From the NCBI RefSeq assembly GCF_900218015.1, contig NZ_UFQQ01000007.1, forward strand, positions 1 through 64,000: DNA of 64,000 nucleotides. Direction: 5' to 3'. Made by a program: the position numbers and the translations under genes. Positions 31,561-40,323 of this stretch are shown here, one piece after another (position 1 is the stretch's first letter; the number at the start of each line of letters is the position of its first letter). The DNA is from Rhodopseudomonas pentothenatexigens (lineage in GTDB: Bacteria; Pseudomonadota; Alphaproteobacteria; Rhizobiales; Xanthobacteraceae). The notes under the pieces were generated by a model. The model was not told the DNA's origin. It did not search any database and saw only the letters and a list, made by a program, of their open reading frames with translations.

Positions 31561-32988
31561 CTACACGACCTTGCCGGGATTCATGATGCCGTGCGGGTCG
31601 AGCAGCGCCTTGATCGACCGCATCAGCTCGATCGCGGTCTTGTCTTTCACTTCGGCAAGCTCGTCGCGCTTCATCACGCCGATGCCGTGTTCGGCCGAGA
31701 TCGAACCGCCGAGCCGGAGCACTACGTCGAACACCACTTTGCTGACGTCGTGCCAGCGCGCCAAGAACTCGGCCTTATCGGCGCCGACCGGTTGGCTCAC
31801 ATTGTAGTGGATGTTGCCGTCGCCGAGATGACCGAACGGCACCGGCCGCGCACCCGGGATCAGGGCGACCACGGCGGCGTTGGCTTGTTCGATGAACTGC
31901 GGCACCGCGGCGACCGGCACCGAGATGTCGTGCTTGATCGAGCCGCCCTCCGGCTTCTGCGCCGGCGAGATCTCCTCGCGCAGCTTCCAGAACGCCTGCT
32001 GCTGCTGCACCGAGCTGGCGATCGCCGCGTCGACCACGATGCCGTCTTCGAAGCCGCGCTCGAGGATCGATTCCAGTGCGGCGCGGGCGTCGTCACGCGG
32101 CGACGACAATTCGATCAGCACGTACCACGGATAGCGCGCTTCGAGCGGGTCGCGGTTGTTGGCATGACGCACCGAGAAATCGAGCGGCGTCTCGGCGATC
32201 AGTTCGAAGCTGGTCAGATTGCCGGCCGCTTCGGCCTGCGCGATGCCGAGCAGTTTCAGCGCGTCCTCCGGCGACTGCAGGCCGACGAACGCGGTCTCGA
32301 CCGCGCGCGGCTTCGGAAACAGCTTCAGCGTCGCTGCCGTGATGATGCCGAGCGTGCCTTCGGCGCCAATGAACAGATTGCGCAGGTCGTAGCCGGTGTT
32401 GTCCTTCTTCAGCTTCGACAGCAGGTTCAGCACCCGGCCGTCGGCGAGCACGACTTCGATCCCGAGCGCCATGTCGCGCGCAAGCCCATAGGCGAGCGCG
32501 GCGGTGCCGCCGGCATTGGTGGAGAGATTGCCGCCGATGGTGCAGCTTCCCTGGGCGCCGAGCGACAGCGGAAACAGCCGGTCGACCTCCGCGGCCTTCT
32601 CCTGCACCCGCTGCAGGATGGCGCCGGCCTCGACCGTCATGGTGTTCGACGAGGTGTCGATCTCGCGGATCTTGTCCATCCGCTTCAGCGAAATCACTAC
32701 CTCGCCATTGTGCGGCGTCTGGCCGCCGACCAGGCCGGTGTTGCCGCCCTGCGGCACCAGCGCGACGCGCGCCTCGTTCGCCAGCTTGCAGATCGCAACC
32801 ACCTCGTCGGTGGAACCCGGCCGCAGCACCAGCGGCGAGTTGCCGCGATACAGATTGCGTTCCTCGGTGATGTAGGCTTCGAGCTCCAGAGGATCGGTCA
32901 GCGCGTGCTTGTCGCCGACGATCGCGGTGAAGCGCGCGATCAGTTCGGGCGAGAGAGAGGCGGGCGAGAGCGGGCTGACGATGTTCAT
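31561..32988 (-). CDS. FAD-linked 2-hydroxyacid dehydrogenase (GlcD/D2HGDH type)
   Basis: A 475-aa flavoprotein of the FAD_binding_4/FAD-oxidase C family. FAD-binding motifs are PQGGNTGLVGGQTP and GGNLSTNAGGTAALAYGLARDM; the C-terminal active-site region is FGHLGDGNIHYNVS, followed by LGGSISAEHGIGVMKRD. Relatives oxidise D-lactate, D-2-hydroxyglutarate or glycolate. There are no GlcE/GlcF genes nearby, so a single-subunit D-2-hydroxyacid dehydrogenase is more likely than glycolate oxidase. Confidence 0.85.
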   Translation of the reverse strand: MNIVSPLSPASLSPELIARFTAIVGDKHALTDPLELEAYITEERNLYRGNSPLVLRPGSTDEVVAICKLANEARVALVPQGGNTGLVGGQTPHNGEVVISLKRMDKIREIDTSSNTMTVEAGAILQRVQEKAAEVDRLFPLSLGAQGSCTIGGNLSTNAGGTAALAYGLARDMALGIEVVLADGRVLNLLSKLKKDNTGYDLRNLFIGAEGTLGIITAATLKLFPKPRAVETAFVGLQSPEDALKLLGIAQAEAAGNLTSFELIAETPLDFSVRHANNRDPLEARYPWYVLIELSSPRDDARAALESILERGFEDGIVVDAAIASSVQQQQAFWKLREEISPAQKPEGGSIKHDISVPVAAVPQFIEQANAAVVALIPGARPVPFGHLGDGNIHYNVSQPVGADKAEFLARWHDVSKVVFDVVLRLGGSISAEHGIGVMKRDELAEVKDKTAIELMRSIKALLDPHGIMNPGKVV

Positions 32989-33005
32989 GGTGTTTCCTCT
33001 TCCCT

Positions 33006-33084
33006 GTCGTTGCGAGGAGCGAAGCGAACGAATCCGAAGCGCGTCTCAGACGCTTTTGGATTGGTTCGTTGCGCTGGCGACGAC
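33006..33084. repeat. REP-like interspersed inverted repeat
   Basis: Outer arms (GTCGTTGCGAGGAGCGAAGC at the left; GGTTCGTTGCGCTGGCGACG at the right) and an inner hairpin around AAGCG/CGCTT. This type of element is scattered through Bradyrhizobium and Rhodopseudomonas genomes. It sits between two minus-strand genes. Confidence 0.6.
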
Positions 33085-33107
33085 GTCGCTATCTGCTTGT
33101 TCGTTGG

Positions 33108-34106
33108 TCATGGGCGCGGCGCCGCTGCGCGGCGCAGGCGATCGTTGATCGCTTCGCCGAGCCCGTGATGCGGGATCGGCATCACGGCAATGCGATGCGC
33201 GCCGCAACCGTCGAGCGTGCGTAACGCGCCGAACAGATGCGCGGCGGCTTCGGTGAGATCGCCGCGCCGCGACAGATTGTGCACGGCGACCGCCGTTTCG
33301 GCGCCCGGCAGCGAATCCGGGCCGAATGCGAGCAGCGCTTCGCCCGGCTTCACCTCGGCCGCATTCAGCCGAACCAGCGCGCGCGGCGCGTAGTGCGACG
33401 CCAGCATCCCCGGAGCGACTGGCGCGTGATGGTCGGCTCTGTCGGTCGTCGCCGGCGCGCCCAGCTGGCCGCCGAGCACCCGTTCGATCGCTTCGCGCGG
33501 CACGCCGCCGGGCCGCAACAGCACAGGGTCGCCGAGGCAGCCGACGATCGTCGACTCGACCCCGACCGTCACTGCTCCGCCGTCGACGATCACATCGATC
33601 CGGCCGCCAAGATCGGTCGCGACATGTGCCGCAGTGGTCGGCGACACGTGGCCGGACCGGTTGGCGGACGGTGCTACCACGGGGCCGCCGAAGGCGCGCA
33701 GCAGCGCCTGCGCCACCGGATGCGCCGGGACCCGCAGCGCAACGCTGTCGAGTCCCGCGGTGGCGAGATCGCACACCGAACAGCTTGCCGCCTTCGGCAG
33801 CACCAGTGTCAGCGGCCCCGGCCAGAATGCCTCGGCGAGGCGCAGCGCGACCGAGTCGAACCGCGCGATCGCGCGCGCCGCGTCCAGATCCGCAACATGC
33901 GCAATCAGTGGGTTGAACGACGGCCGGCCCTTGGCGGCGTAGAGCCGCGCCACCGCTTCCGCATTTACCGCATCGGCACCGAGCCCGTACACGGTCTCGG
34001 TCGGGAACGCGACCAGCCCGCCGCCGCGCAGCGCGCGCGCAGCTTCGTCCGCGTCGGTCGCGGCGAGCCTCTTGGTGATCAGGTCGAGCATCATTTCGGG
34101 TTTCAT
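33108..34106 (-). CDS. tsaC: L-threonylcarbamoyladenylate synthase, Sua5 type
   Basis: Makes threonylcarbamoyl-AMP from Thr, HCO3- and ATP for the t6A37 modification of ANN-decoding tRNAs. 332 aa, the two-domain Sua5 form. The YrdC domain has RGGGLVAFPTETVYGLGADA, KGRPSFNPLIAHV, WPGPLTLVLP and PSANRSGHVSPT; after the linker LRPGGV, the Sua5 domain has PGMLASHYAPRA. ATG 34106 gives the normal N terminus. Confidence 0.93.
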   Translation of the reverse strand: MKPEMMLDLITKRLAATDADEAARALRGGGLVAFPTETVYGLGADAVNAEAVARLYAAKGRPSFNPLIAHVADLDAARAIARFDSVALRLAEAFWPGPLTLVLPKAASCSVCDLATAGLDSVALRVPAHPVAQALLRAFGGPVVAPSANRSGHVSPTTAAHVATDLGGRIDVIVDGGAVTVGVESTIVGCLGDPVLLRPGGVPREAIERVLGGQLGAPATTDRADHHAPVAPGMLASHYAPRALVRLNAAEVKPGEALLAFGPDSLPGAETAVAVHNLSRRGDLTEAAAHLFGALRTLDGCGAHRIAVMPIPHHGLGEAINDRLRRAAAPRP

Positions 34107-34335
34107 ATCGCAATTCGTGCGGATGCGAAGTAGCAAAGTCGACGCGCTGTATTGCATCGCGGTGCAGCTACGTGGCACGATCTTGCAGCCCGAGCCCCTG
34201 CAAATCTCCGAAACCGGCCTCTCCGCGCGCGAAAACCCAAGGAAAATCGTGGGTTGGAACTGATCCGCGGTGCCGCGGCTTGCAAGCTACTCTGATATGG
34301 AGTGAGGTGGTCCGTTCAAACAGGCGACCCATCCG

Positions 34336-35238
34336 ATGCAGCTCAATCCCCTCCGTCATGCCGAACGCGTCACCGGCCGAAGGCAATCGGCCCTGATTGA
34401 TCTGTGGTCGACCACGGGCTTCGCCGCCGCGGTGAGCGAGGTGACGGGGCCGCATATCTACGAGTTCGGCGAACTGCCGGTGCCGACCGTCGCGATCACG
34501 CTGTACGACGTCCGCCGTCACGTGCTGATGGAAAACGGCAAGGTGCGCCGCGACGCGCCGGTCCGCTCCGGGCGGTTCCGTATCGGACAACCGGGCCGCC
34601 GCGTGGTGGTGGACGCGATTCCGGACACTCAGTGGGGCAAGCTGCTGCTGCTGTATCTCGGCGAGCCGTTGCTCAAGGAGGTCGGCGCATCACTCGGCTC
34701 AGCCGGTCCGATCAGTTTACGCGACACCGCTTGGGAGGTCGACGATCCGCTGCTGGAAGTCTCGGCCAAACGTCTGGTCGAGGCCAGCGACAGCGGCGAC
34801 CGGCCGAACGCGCTGCTCGCCGAGCAATTGGCCTATACGCTCGCGCTGCATCTGACGGATCGCTATTCGGCGCCGCGCGCCGCGACGGCCGGTCAGTCCG
34901 CGCCGCTGGAGGCGCCGGTGCGCGACCGTATCGCCGAGTTCGTCCGGTCCGATCTCGGCGCGCCGATCACCTTGGCGGCGATGGCCGAGGTCGCGGGCAT
35001 GAGTCCGTCCTGCTTGATCCGCAGCTTCAAGCGTTCCACCGGAATGACCCCGCATCGCTTCGTGGTGGAACAGCGCGTCGCCGCCGCCCGCCGGCTGCTC
35101 GAGAGCTCGGACCTGCCGATCGTCGAGATCGCGCTCGGCGTCGGGTTCTCGTCGCAATCGCATTTCGGCGTCGCGTTCCGGCAGGTGACCGGCGAGAGCC
35201 CGGCGCGGTATCGCCGGCTGCAGCGCGGGCGCGGCTAA
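34336..35238 (+). CDS. AraC-family transcriptional regulator
   Basis: A 300-aa regulator with a C-terminal AraC double helix-turn-helix (LAAMAEVAGMSPSCLIRSFKRSTGMTPHRFVVEQR and then IVEIALGVGFSSQSHFGVAFRQVTGESPARYRR). The N-terminal 200 residues are the ligand-sensing part. It lies upstream of, and in the same direction as, an MFS transporter and a hydrolase gene, 125 bp away, so it probably controls them. Confidence 0.85.
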   Translation: MQLNPLRHAERVTGRRQSALIDLWSTTGFAAAVSEVTGPHIYEFGELPVPTVAITLYDVRRHVLMENGKVRRDAPVRSGRFRIGQPGRRVVVDAIPDTQWGKLLLLYLGEPLLKEVGASLGSAGPISLRDTAWEVDDPLLEVSAKRLVEASDSGDRPNALLAEQLAYTLALHLTDRYSAPRAATAGQSAPLEAPVRDRIAEFVRSDLGAPITLAAMAEVAGMSPSCLIRSFKRSTGMTPHRFVVEQRVAAARRLLESSDLPIVEIALGVGFSSQSHFGVAFRQVTGESPARYRRLQRGRG

Positions 35239-35363
35239 TTTTTCGACAAACAGCCGCGAACTCTGCGACTACCTGAAAATTTTCCGGCAGACGTCGTCTC
35301 ACGATTGCGAAATTTGTCGCCGACGAGCGGTCGCCCGGTGAAGGCGAGCGAGGGAGGATACGC

Positions 35364-36650
35364 ATGACGACATCTTCGAGCACGGTCGCGCCGATCACGG
35401 ACACCAGCCTGACCGGCTTCTACAAGGACATGACCGTCACCGAGAAGCGAACGTTCTGGGCCTGTGCGACGGGCTGGGCGCTCGACGGCATGGATTTCAT
35501 GATCTACCCGCTGGTGATCGGAACGATCATCGCGCTGTGGCAGGTCGATGCCGGCTCGGCGGGGCTTGCCGGCACTGTGACGCTGCTCGCATCGGCGGTC
35601 GGCGGCTGGGCCGCCGGTTATCTCGCGGACCGGATCGGCCGCGTCCGCACGTTGCAGCTCACCATCATCTGGTTCTCGCTGTTCTCGCTGTTGTGCGCGT
35701 TCGCGCAGAACTTCGAACAGCTCCTGATCCTGCGCGCGCTGCTCGGCTTCGGCTTCGGCGGCGAGTGGGCCGCCGGCGCCGTGCTGATCGGCGAGACGAT
35801 TCGTCCGCAGTATCGCGGCCGGGCGGTGGGCTCGGTGCAGTCGGGCTGGGCGGTGGGCTGGGGGCTGGCGGTGCTGGCGCAGGCCGCGCTGTTTTCGCTG
35901 CTGCCGGCCGAGCAGGCATGGCGCTGGATGTTCGCGATCGGCGCGCTGCCGGCGCTGCTGGTGCTGTATCTGCGCGCCTACGTGAAGGAACCGCAGGTCG
36001 CGGTCGAAGCCCGCGCCAAGGTCACCGCGGCGGGCGGCAGCCGCTCGATCCTGGCGATCTTCCAGGGCCGGATCCTGAAGACCACCATCCTGGCCTCGCT
36101 GGTCGCGACCGGCTGTCAGGGTGGTTACTACGCCATTACCTTCTGGGTGCCGCGCTTCCTCACCACCGAGCGCAAGCTGTCGATCGTCGGCTCGACCGGC
36201 TATCTGGCGACGTTGATTATCGGTTCGTTCGTCGGCTATCTGGTCGGGGCCTGGTTCGCCGATCGGTTCGGCCGCCGCAGCCTGTTCCTGACGTTCTCGC
36301 TGGGCGCGATGGTGGTGGTGCTGGCCTATACGCAGCTTCCGCTGTCCAACGAGATGCTGTGGGTGCTCGGCTTCCCGCTCGGCTTCTTCGCCTCGGGTTA
36401 CTTCTCCGGCATGGGGGCGTTCCTGACCGAACTGTTTCCGACCAGCCTGCGCGGCTCGGGTCAGGGCTTCTGCTACAATTTCGGCCGCGGCGTCGGCGCG
36501 CTGTTTCCGTTCCTGGTCGGCTACCTGTCGCAGGTCACCACGCTCGCCAACGCGATCTGCCTGTTCGCGGTGTTCGCCTACGTGCTGTTCTTCGCGGCCG
36601 CCTACGCGCTGCCGGAAACCCGCGGCAGGGTGCTGAGCGCCGATGAGTAA
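35364..36650 (+). CDS. MFS transporter, aromatic acid/H+ symporter-like
   Basis: Inner-membrane 12-segment transporter, 428 aa. The signature GWALDGMDFMIYPL and the loop motif GYLADRIGRVRTL fit the sugar/aromatic-acid symporter branch of the major facilitator superfamily. Its stop overlaps the following amidohydrolase start by 8 bp. An aromatic or dicarboxylic acid substrate is inferred from subfamily and neighbour. Confidence 0.82.
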   Translation: MTTSSSTVAPITDTSLTGFYKDMTVTEKRTFWACATGWALDGMDFMIYPLVIGTIIALWQVDAGSAGLAGTVTLLASAVGGWAAGYLADRIGRVRTLQLTIIWFSLFSLLCAFAQNFEQLLILRALLGFGFGGEWAAGAVLIGETIRPQYRGRAVGSVQSGWAVGWGLAVLAQAALFSLLPAEQAWRWMFAIGALPALLVLYLRAYVKEPQVAVEARAKVTAAGGSRSILAIFQGRILKTTILASLVATGCQGGYYAITFWVPRFLTTERKLSIVGSTGYLATLIIGSFVGYLVGAWFADRFGRRSLFLTFSLGAMVVVLAYTQLPLSNEMLWVLGFPLGFFASGYFSGMGAFLTELFPTSLRGSGQGFCYNFGRGVGALFPFLVGYLSQVTTLANAICLFAVFAYVLFFAAAYALPETRGRVLSADE

Positions 36651-37545
36651 CGCTGATCGATCCAAGGATCCGGCTCCGGCGTGTCCGGGGCCGGATCCCG
36701 CCCCGCGCCGGCCGACCCGCTACGTGGTGCCGCCCGGCGCGGTCGACACCCACGCCCACGTCATCGGATTGCCGCCGGCCTATCCGTTCGTCGAGGCCCG
36801 TAGCTACACGCCGCCGGCGGCGACGCCTGAATCGTATCTGGCGATGCTCGACGCCACCGGCATGACCTACGGCGTACTGGTGCAGGTCAGCGTGCACGGC
36901 ACCGACAACCGCCTGATGCTGGAGACGCTGCAGGCCCACCGCGAGCGGCTGAAGGGCATCGCGGTGATTCCGCTCGGGCTGCCGGACAAGGAGCTGGCGG
37001 CACTGAAGGACGCCGGCGTCATCGGGCTGCGGCTCAACATCCTGTATGGCGGCGGCATCGGGTTCGAGCGCGTCGGCGAATACGCAGCGCTCGCCAAGGA
37101 GCTCGGCTGGCATCTGCAGTTCCTGATCGACGCCAAGGACCTGGTACCGCTGGCGCCGCAGCTCGGCGATCTGCCGGTGCCGTTCATCGTCGACCACTGG
37201 GGGCACTTTCCGGTGTCGCGCGGGATCGACGATCCCGGCTTCCAGACGCTGGTGTCGCTGGTGCGCGACGGCGGCTGGGTCAAGCTGTCGGGCGCCTATC
37301 GGAATACGGTCGAGGGATTTCCTTATCTGGACACCATTCCGTTCGCCCGCCTGCTGCACCAGACGGCGCCGGACCGCTGCGTCTGGGGCAGCGACTGGCC
37401 GCACGTGGCGACCTGGACGCACATGATGAACGTCGGCGAACTGCTCGATCTGCTCGCCGACTGGGTGCCCGATGCGGCGGCTCGCGACCGTGTGCTGACC
37501 GACAATGCCCACCGCCTGTATGGCTTCACGCCCGTTCAGGGCTGA
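36643..37545 (+). CDS. Amidohydrolase-2 family TIM-barrel hydrolase (LigI-like)
   Basis: A 300-aa hydrolase with the metal/active-site landmarks VDTHAHVIG near the N terminus, FIVDHWGHFP in the middle and VWGSDWPH near the C terminus. This pattern matches 2-pyrone-4,6-dicarboxylate lactonase and related amidohydrolase-2 enzymes that open lactones from aromatic breakdown. It overlaps the MFS gene, so uptake and hydrolysis are probably coupled; the actual substrate is not known. Confidence 0.78.
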   Translation: MSNADRSKDPAPACPGPDPAPRRPTRYVVPPGAVDTHAHVIGLPPAYPFVEARSYTPPAATPESYLAMLDATGMTYGVLVQVSVHGTDNRLMLETLQAHRERLKGIAVIPLGLPDKELAALKDAGVIGLRLNILYGGGIGFERVGEYAALAKELGWHLQFLIDAKDLVPLAPQLGDLPVPFIVDHWGHFPVSRGIDDPGFQTLVSLVRDGGWVKLSGAYRNTVEGFPYLDTIPFARLLHQTAPDRCVWGSDWPHVATWTHMMNVGELLDLLADWVPDAAARDRVLTDNAHRLYGFTPVQG

Positions 37546-37558
37546 GCTTTCATGCGCG

Positions 37559-37589
37559 CGACCGCCGTCCCGACCGAGGGCGGCGGTCG
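37559..37589 (+). terminator. Hairpin after the amidohydrolase gene
   Basis: CGACCGCCG (37559-37567) pairs with CGGCGGTCG (37581-37589), extended inside by CCC/GGG. It starts 13 bp after the amidohydrolase stop and just before the tRNA gene. Confidence 0.6.
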
Positions 37590-37668
37590 GACAACATTCC
37601 TGCTCAATATCCACACGGGAACGCTTGCGGAGCCGGAAGGTCGACGCTATAAGCCGGACCTCGCTTGT

Positions 37669-37745
37669 CGGAGTGTGGCTCAGCCCGGTAGAGCACTGCG
37701 TTCGGGACGCAGGGGTCGCAGGTTCGAATCCTGCCACTCCGACCA
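37669..37745 (+). tRNA. tRNA-Pro(CGG)
   Basis: A 77-nt cloverleaf with encoded CCA. The acceptor arms CGGAGTG and CACTCCG pair perfectly; the anticodon stem CTGCG/CGCAG encloses the loop TTCGGGA with anticodon CGG; the T arm contains GGTTCGAATCC. The 3' 45 nt, from the anticodon loop on, are duplicated at 41575-41619, so this is the attachment site of the adjacent island. The tRNA itself is intact. Confidence 0.95.
37701..37745 (+). repeat. Left attachment repeat (in tRNA-Pro)
   Basis: Positions 37701-37745, from the anticodon loop (TTCGGGA...) to the CCA end, are identical to 41575-41619 over 45 bp. Confidence 0.92.
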
Positions 37746-38144
37746 CTTAAACCGCTGATTTCATTGGATTTTTTAAAACATTCATTTTCTGCCCTGACTC
37801 TGGGGTACAGATTGGGTACAGAAATGCCGCGTCGGACTTTCCTCAGAGCATAAAAACGGTCTCGTAATCGAAAGTTTTGCTCGATTTGGCCATCTCTCTC
37901 TATGCCGCCAGCCGCAGTTAAGGCGGACTTCGGCGCGCAAAACGCAGGGTGCTCAGGTTCTCCAAAATATCTCGTGGAAGTCTAACGAGCCAAGTTTGCA
38001 ATTGCTCGGAACCCGCCGACGTGAATTCGTTTGCTTGAATTCGAGCAAGCCGTTTGCTTTTTCATGCTTGCGTCGATTCGTATGAGACGAGTGTAGGTCT
38101 TGTAGCGCGCTGGTTGTGCCCCTAGGATTTTTCCCGGGGGGAAG
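37746..38144. other. Left end of the island, non-coding
   Basis: About 400 bp without a supported gene. It contains the paired GGGTACAG octamers (37803-37821), then an AT-richer stretch that probably includes the promoter of the next gene. No integrase fragment is detectable in any frame. Confidence 0.5.
37803..37821 (+). repeat. Paired GGGTACAG octamers, left end
   Basis: Two octamers (37803-37810 and 37814-37821) spaced 11 bp start to start. The same pair with the same spacing and orientation recurs at 41470-41488. They may be integrase arm-binding sites. Confidence 0.6.
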
Positions 38145-39053
38145 ATGGCTACCATTCGGCTCGACGCCTTTTCTCAAGACACTATTGTCCTGCACTTCGG
38201 TGGTCCGGAGGGGGCCATCGATGCATACACGCTGGCGAACGCTCTAATTGGCTTCGCTGACACGGCCTACGCCGTTAACGCCGCGATCGATCCTGGCCAA
38301 GAAATCGAGATCATCGTCGAGGCGACGGGGCCGGGCAGCTACCGAACTGTACTTCGGAAACTGAGGAAGGGTTTCACCGGTGGTGTGCTGTCTGGCATTG
38401 CTGGCACCATCCTGTGGAACGTCGTGTCGAACGTCATTTATGACGCTACACTAAAGGGCGCGGATCCAAAGCCCCAGATCATTATCAACACGACAGAAGT
38501 CATCATTAAGCACGGGAGCGACACGATCATCGTCCCACGAGTTGTCCATGATGCGACCGAGAACGTGAAAAAGAATCCTGCGGTTCAAGAAGGAGTCAGA
38601 AAAACTTTCGACAGCCTTGAGGCGGATACTCACGTCAAGGAGTTTGGCATCACCGGCGGCATCTCTGATCCGCGCCCCCTTATCTCGATCCCACGTTCCG
38701 AATTTCGATTCGTGGTGACACCTATCGTGGAACTGGAAGAGCAGCCGCTGGAGCGCATTAGAAAAGAGCGCGCTCGCCTTATCATCTTGAAGGCTTGGCT
38801 GAATCACGCGCGACGCAAATGGTCATTTGAATGGAACGGTGTGCCCCTGTCTGCGCCTGTCGCAGATAAGGAGTTTCTCGATAAACTAGACCGACGCGAG
38901 CATCTACTGGGTTCGGGAGACGCGCTGGACGTTGAGATCACTTATCGTCAAAGGTTCGAAGCAGCCCTTGGCGTTTACGTGAATGATTCCGCCTCTTTCG
39001 TGGTCTCCCGCGTCATACGTCCTGTGCCTCGCGAGATGCAGAAGAGGCTGTAA
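38145..39053 (+). CDS. Island protein with glycine-rich hydrophobic segment, unknown function
   Basis: A 302-aa protein I cannot assign. Residues 1-75 are predicted beta-rich (TIRLDAFSQDTIVLHFGG...). Residues 76-98 form one hydrophobic, glycine-spaced segment (GFTGGVLSGIAGTILWNVV) that could insert in a membrane or pack like a glycine zipper. The C-terminal 200 residues look soluble. It is followed 51 bp later by the HEPN-motif gene in the same direction. Codon use is less GC-biased than the flanks. The pairing with a HEPN protein in a tRNA island suggests a defence or toxin role, by inference only. Confidence 0.75.
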   Translation: MATIRLDAFSQDTIVLHFGGPEGAIDAYTLANALIGFADTAYAVNAAIDPGQEIEIIVEATGPGSYRTVLRKLRKGFTGGVLSGIAGTILWNVVSNVIYDATLKGADPKPQIIINTTEVIIKHGSDTIIVPRVVHDATENVKKNPAVQEGVRKTFDSLEADTHVKEFGITGGISDPRPLISIPRSEFRFVVTPIVELEEQPLERIRKERARLIILKAWLNHARRKWSFEWNGVPLSAPVADKEFLDKLDRREHLLGSGDALDVEITYRQRFEAALGVYVNDSASFVVSRVIRPVPREMQKRL

Positions 39054-39104
39054 GTTATTGCAGTTTGAGAATGATCTTCAGGATTAGACTTTAGGAGAGG
39101 GGAT

Positions 39105-39819
39105 ATGGTGGCGGCGCCAGCGGGGGGACAACAGCCAGACCCTAATCAAGCATATTACGATAAGGCCAAACGCGCGCTCCAAGAACTGTTTGAGAAAGCG
39201 AAGGCGAAGAACGAACTGCATTTCGTTATGGCATTGATGCCCGAGTTTCGCGGCATGCAGGACGGCGGCTGGAATACGGGTGAAGAAGCCGTGCAAGCGT
39301 TCGATCAGTTCACGGACCACATAAAGTCGCTTGACCAAAACAGCGTCGTTCGTGTTCGCATCATTCTGGCGTTCTACCTGATGCTTTCGGAGTGCAGCGG
39401 ATTCTATGAGATACCCAAGAAACTGATGCTTACCGCGGAAGGGAAGGGCAACAATATCTGGCCTTTTCAGTCGCTCGTAAAGAAGCATGAGAAGACAGGT
39501 CGAGCTATCGACCCCAACGCCAACGCCATCATGAAGAACATGATGGGTCATGCCTACGACATCCAGCTTTTTGAGTTGTCTGAAATTCAGAGAGGCATTT
39601 GATCCCGACCTGAGAAACGCGATTGCACATGCGGACTACATTCTAGCTGCAGATGGAGTTCGCATCCGGAAGCGGAACGGTGGTCAACCTCGCGTTATCT
39701 CTTGGAACGAGTTTGATGCCCTCTTTTGTAAGGGGGCCAATCTATTCAGCTTCATTCGTCAATATGTGGATCAGTATGTGAAAAGCTACGACCGCCTAAG
39801 AAGATCCAAGCACAACTAA
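39105..39819 (+). pseudogene. HEPN-motif protein, interrupted by one frameshift
   Basis: Starts at ATG 39105 behind AGGAGAGGGG. Read straight it stops at 39602; removing one A in the run at about 39586-39588 joins it to the second frame and gives 237 residues ending at 39819. The join reads ELSEFREAFDPDLRNAIAHADY, containing the R-x4-H motif of HEPN RNases (R170 and H175 of the joined protein). HEPN proteins of this kind occur in abortive-infection and toxin systems. The insertion may be real inactivation, a sequencing error or recoding; there is no strong slippery site. Confidence 0.7.
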
Positions 39820-39940
39820 ATCACAACGAGCCGTTGACCGACTACACACTGTACTATGTTCCTCGGTCCGGCGCCTTCGGTTTTACGACTGGTGCTCCGC
39901 CGACGTAAAGCTGGCGTCATTTTGCCTGAAAGATTGGCCA

Positions 39941-40177
39941 ATGCCTGTTTCCCGGATCGAACAAATCGTCGGCGGCAAGGTGATGAAGTGTGTCGTTCCG
40001 AGCAAGGCTGGAAAGTTTCGCTGCTTTCCTAAGGGGATGAACACAGACCCGGTCTGGTTCACCACATTGGACGAAGTGGCCGATTATCTGCGAACGAACC
40101 TGCACTCAGGTGTACGGATGCAGCCAGGCGACAGCAAAATTGTCGACCATATCCATATCGATGGCCTGCCAAGATAG
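39941..40177 (+). CDS. Small island protein, unknown
   Basis: A 78-aa basic protein with no recognised domain (…DPVWFTTLDEVADYLRTNLHSG… is the most protein-like part). The ribosome site is weak and no homologue comes to mind, so the call rests on composition and position only. Confidence 0.45.
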   Translation: MPVSRIEQIVGGKVMKCVVPSKAGKFRCFPKGMNTDPVWFTTLDEVADYLRTNLHSGVRMQPGDSKIVDHIHIDGLPR

Positions 40178-40323
40178 CACGCAAGTTGGCGAGTTTATCG
40201 CGCTGGACAGGGTGTGCCGTGGCGCTCTTTCAATCATGCCAGAGCTATCGCAGCGCGTGACCACACGATAACGGAAACAAATATAGCACAGTTCGACAGC
40301 TCCACACGCGTGGGGAGCGGAGG

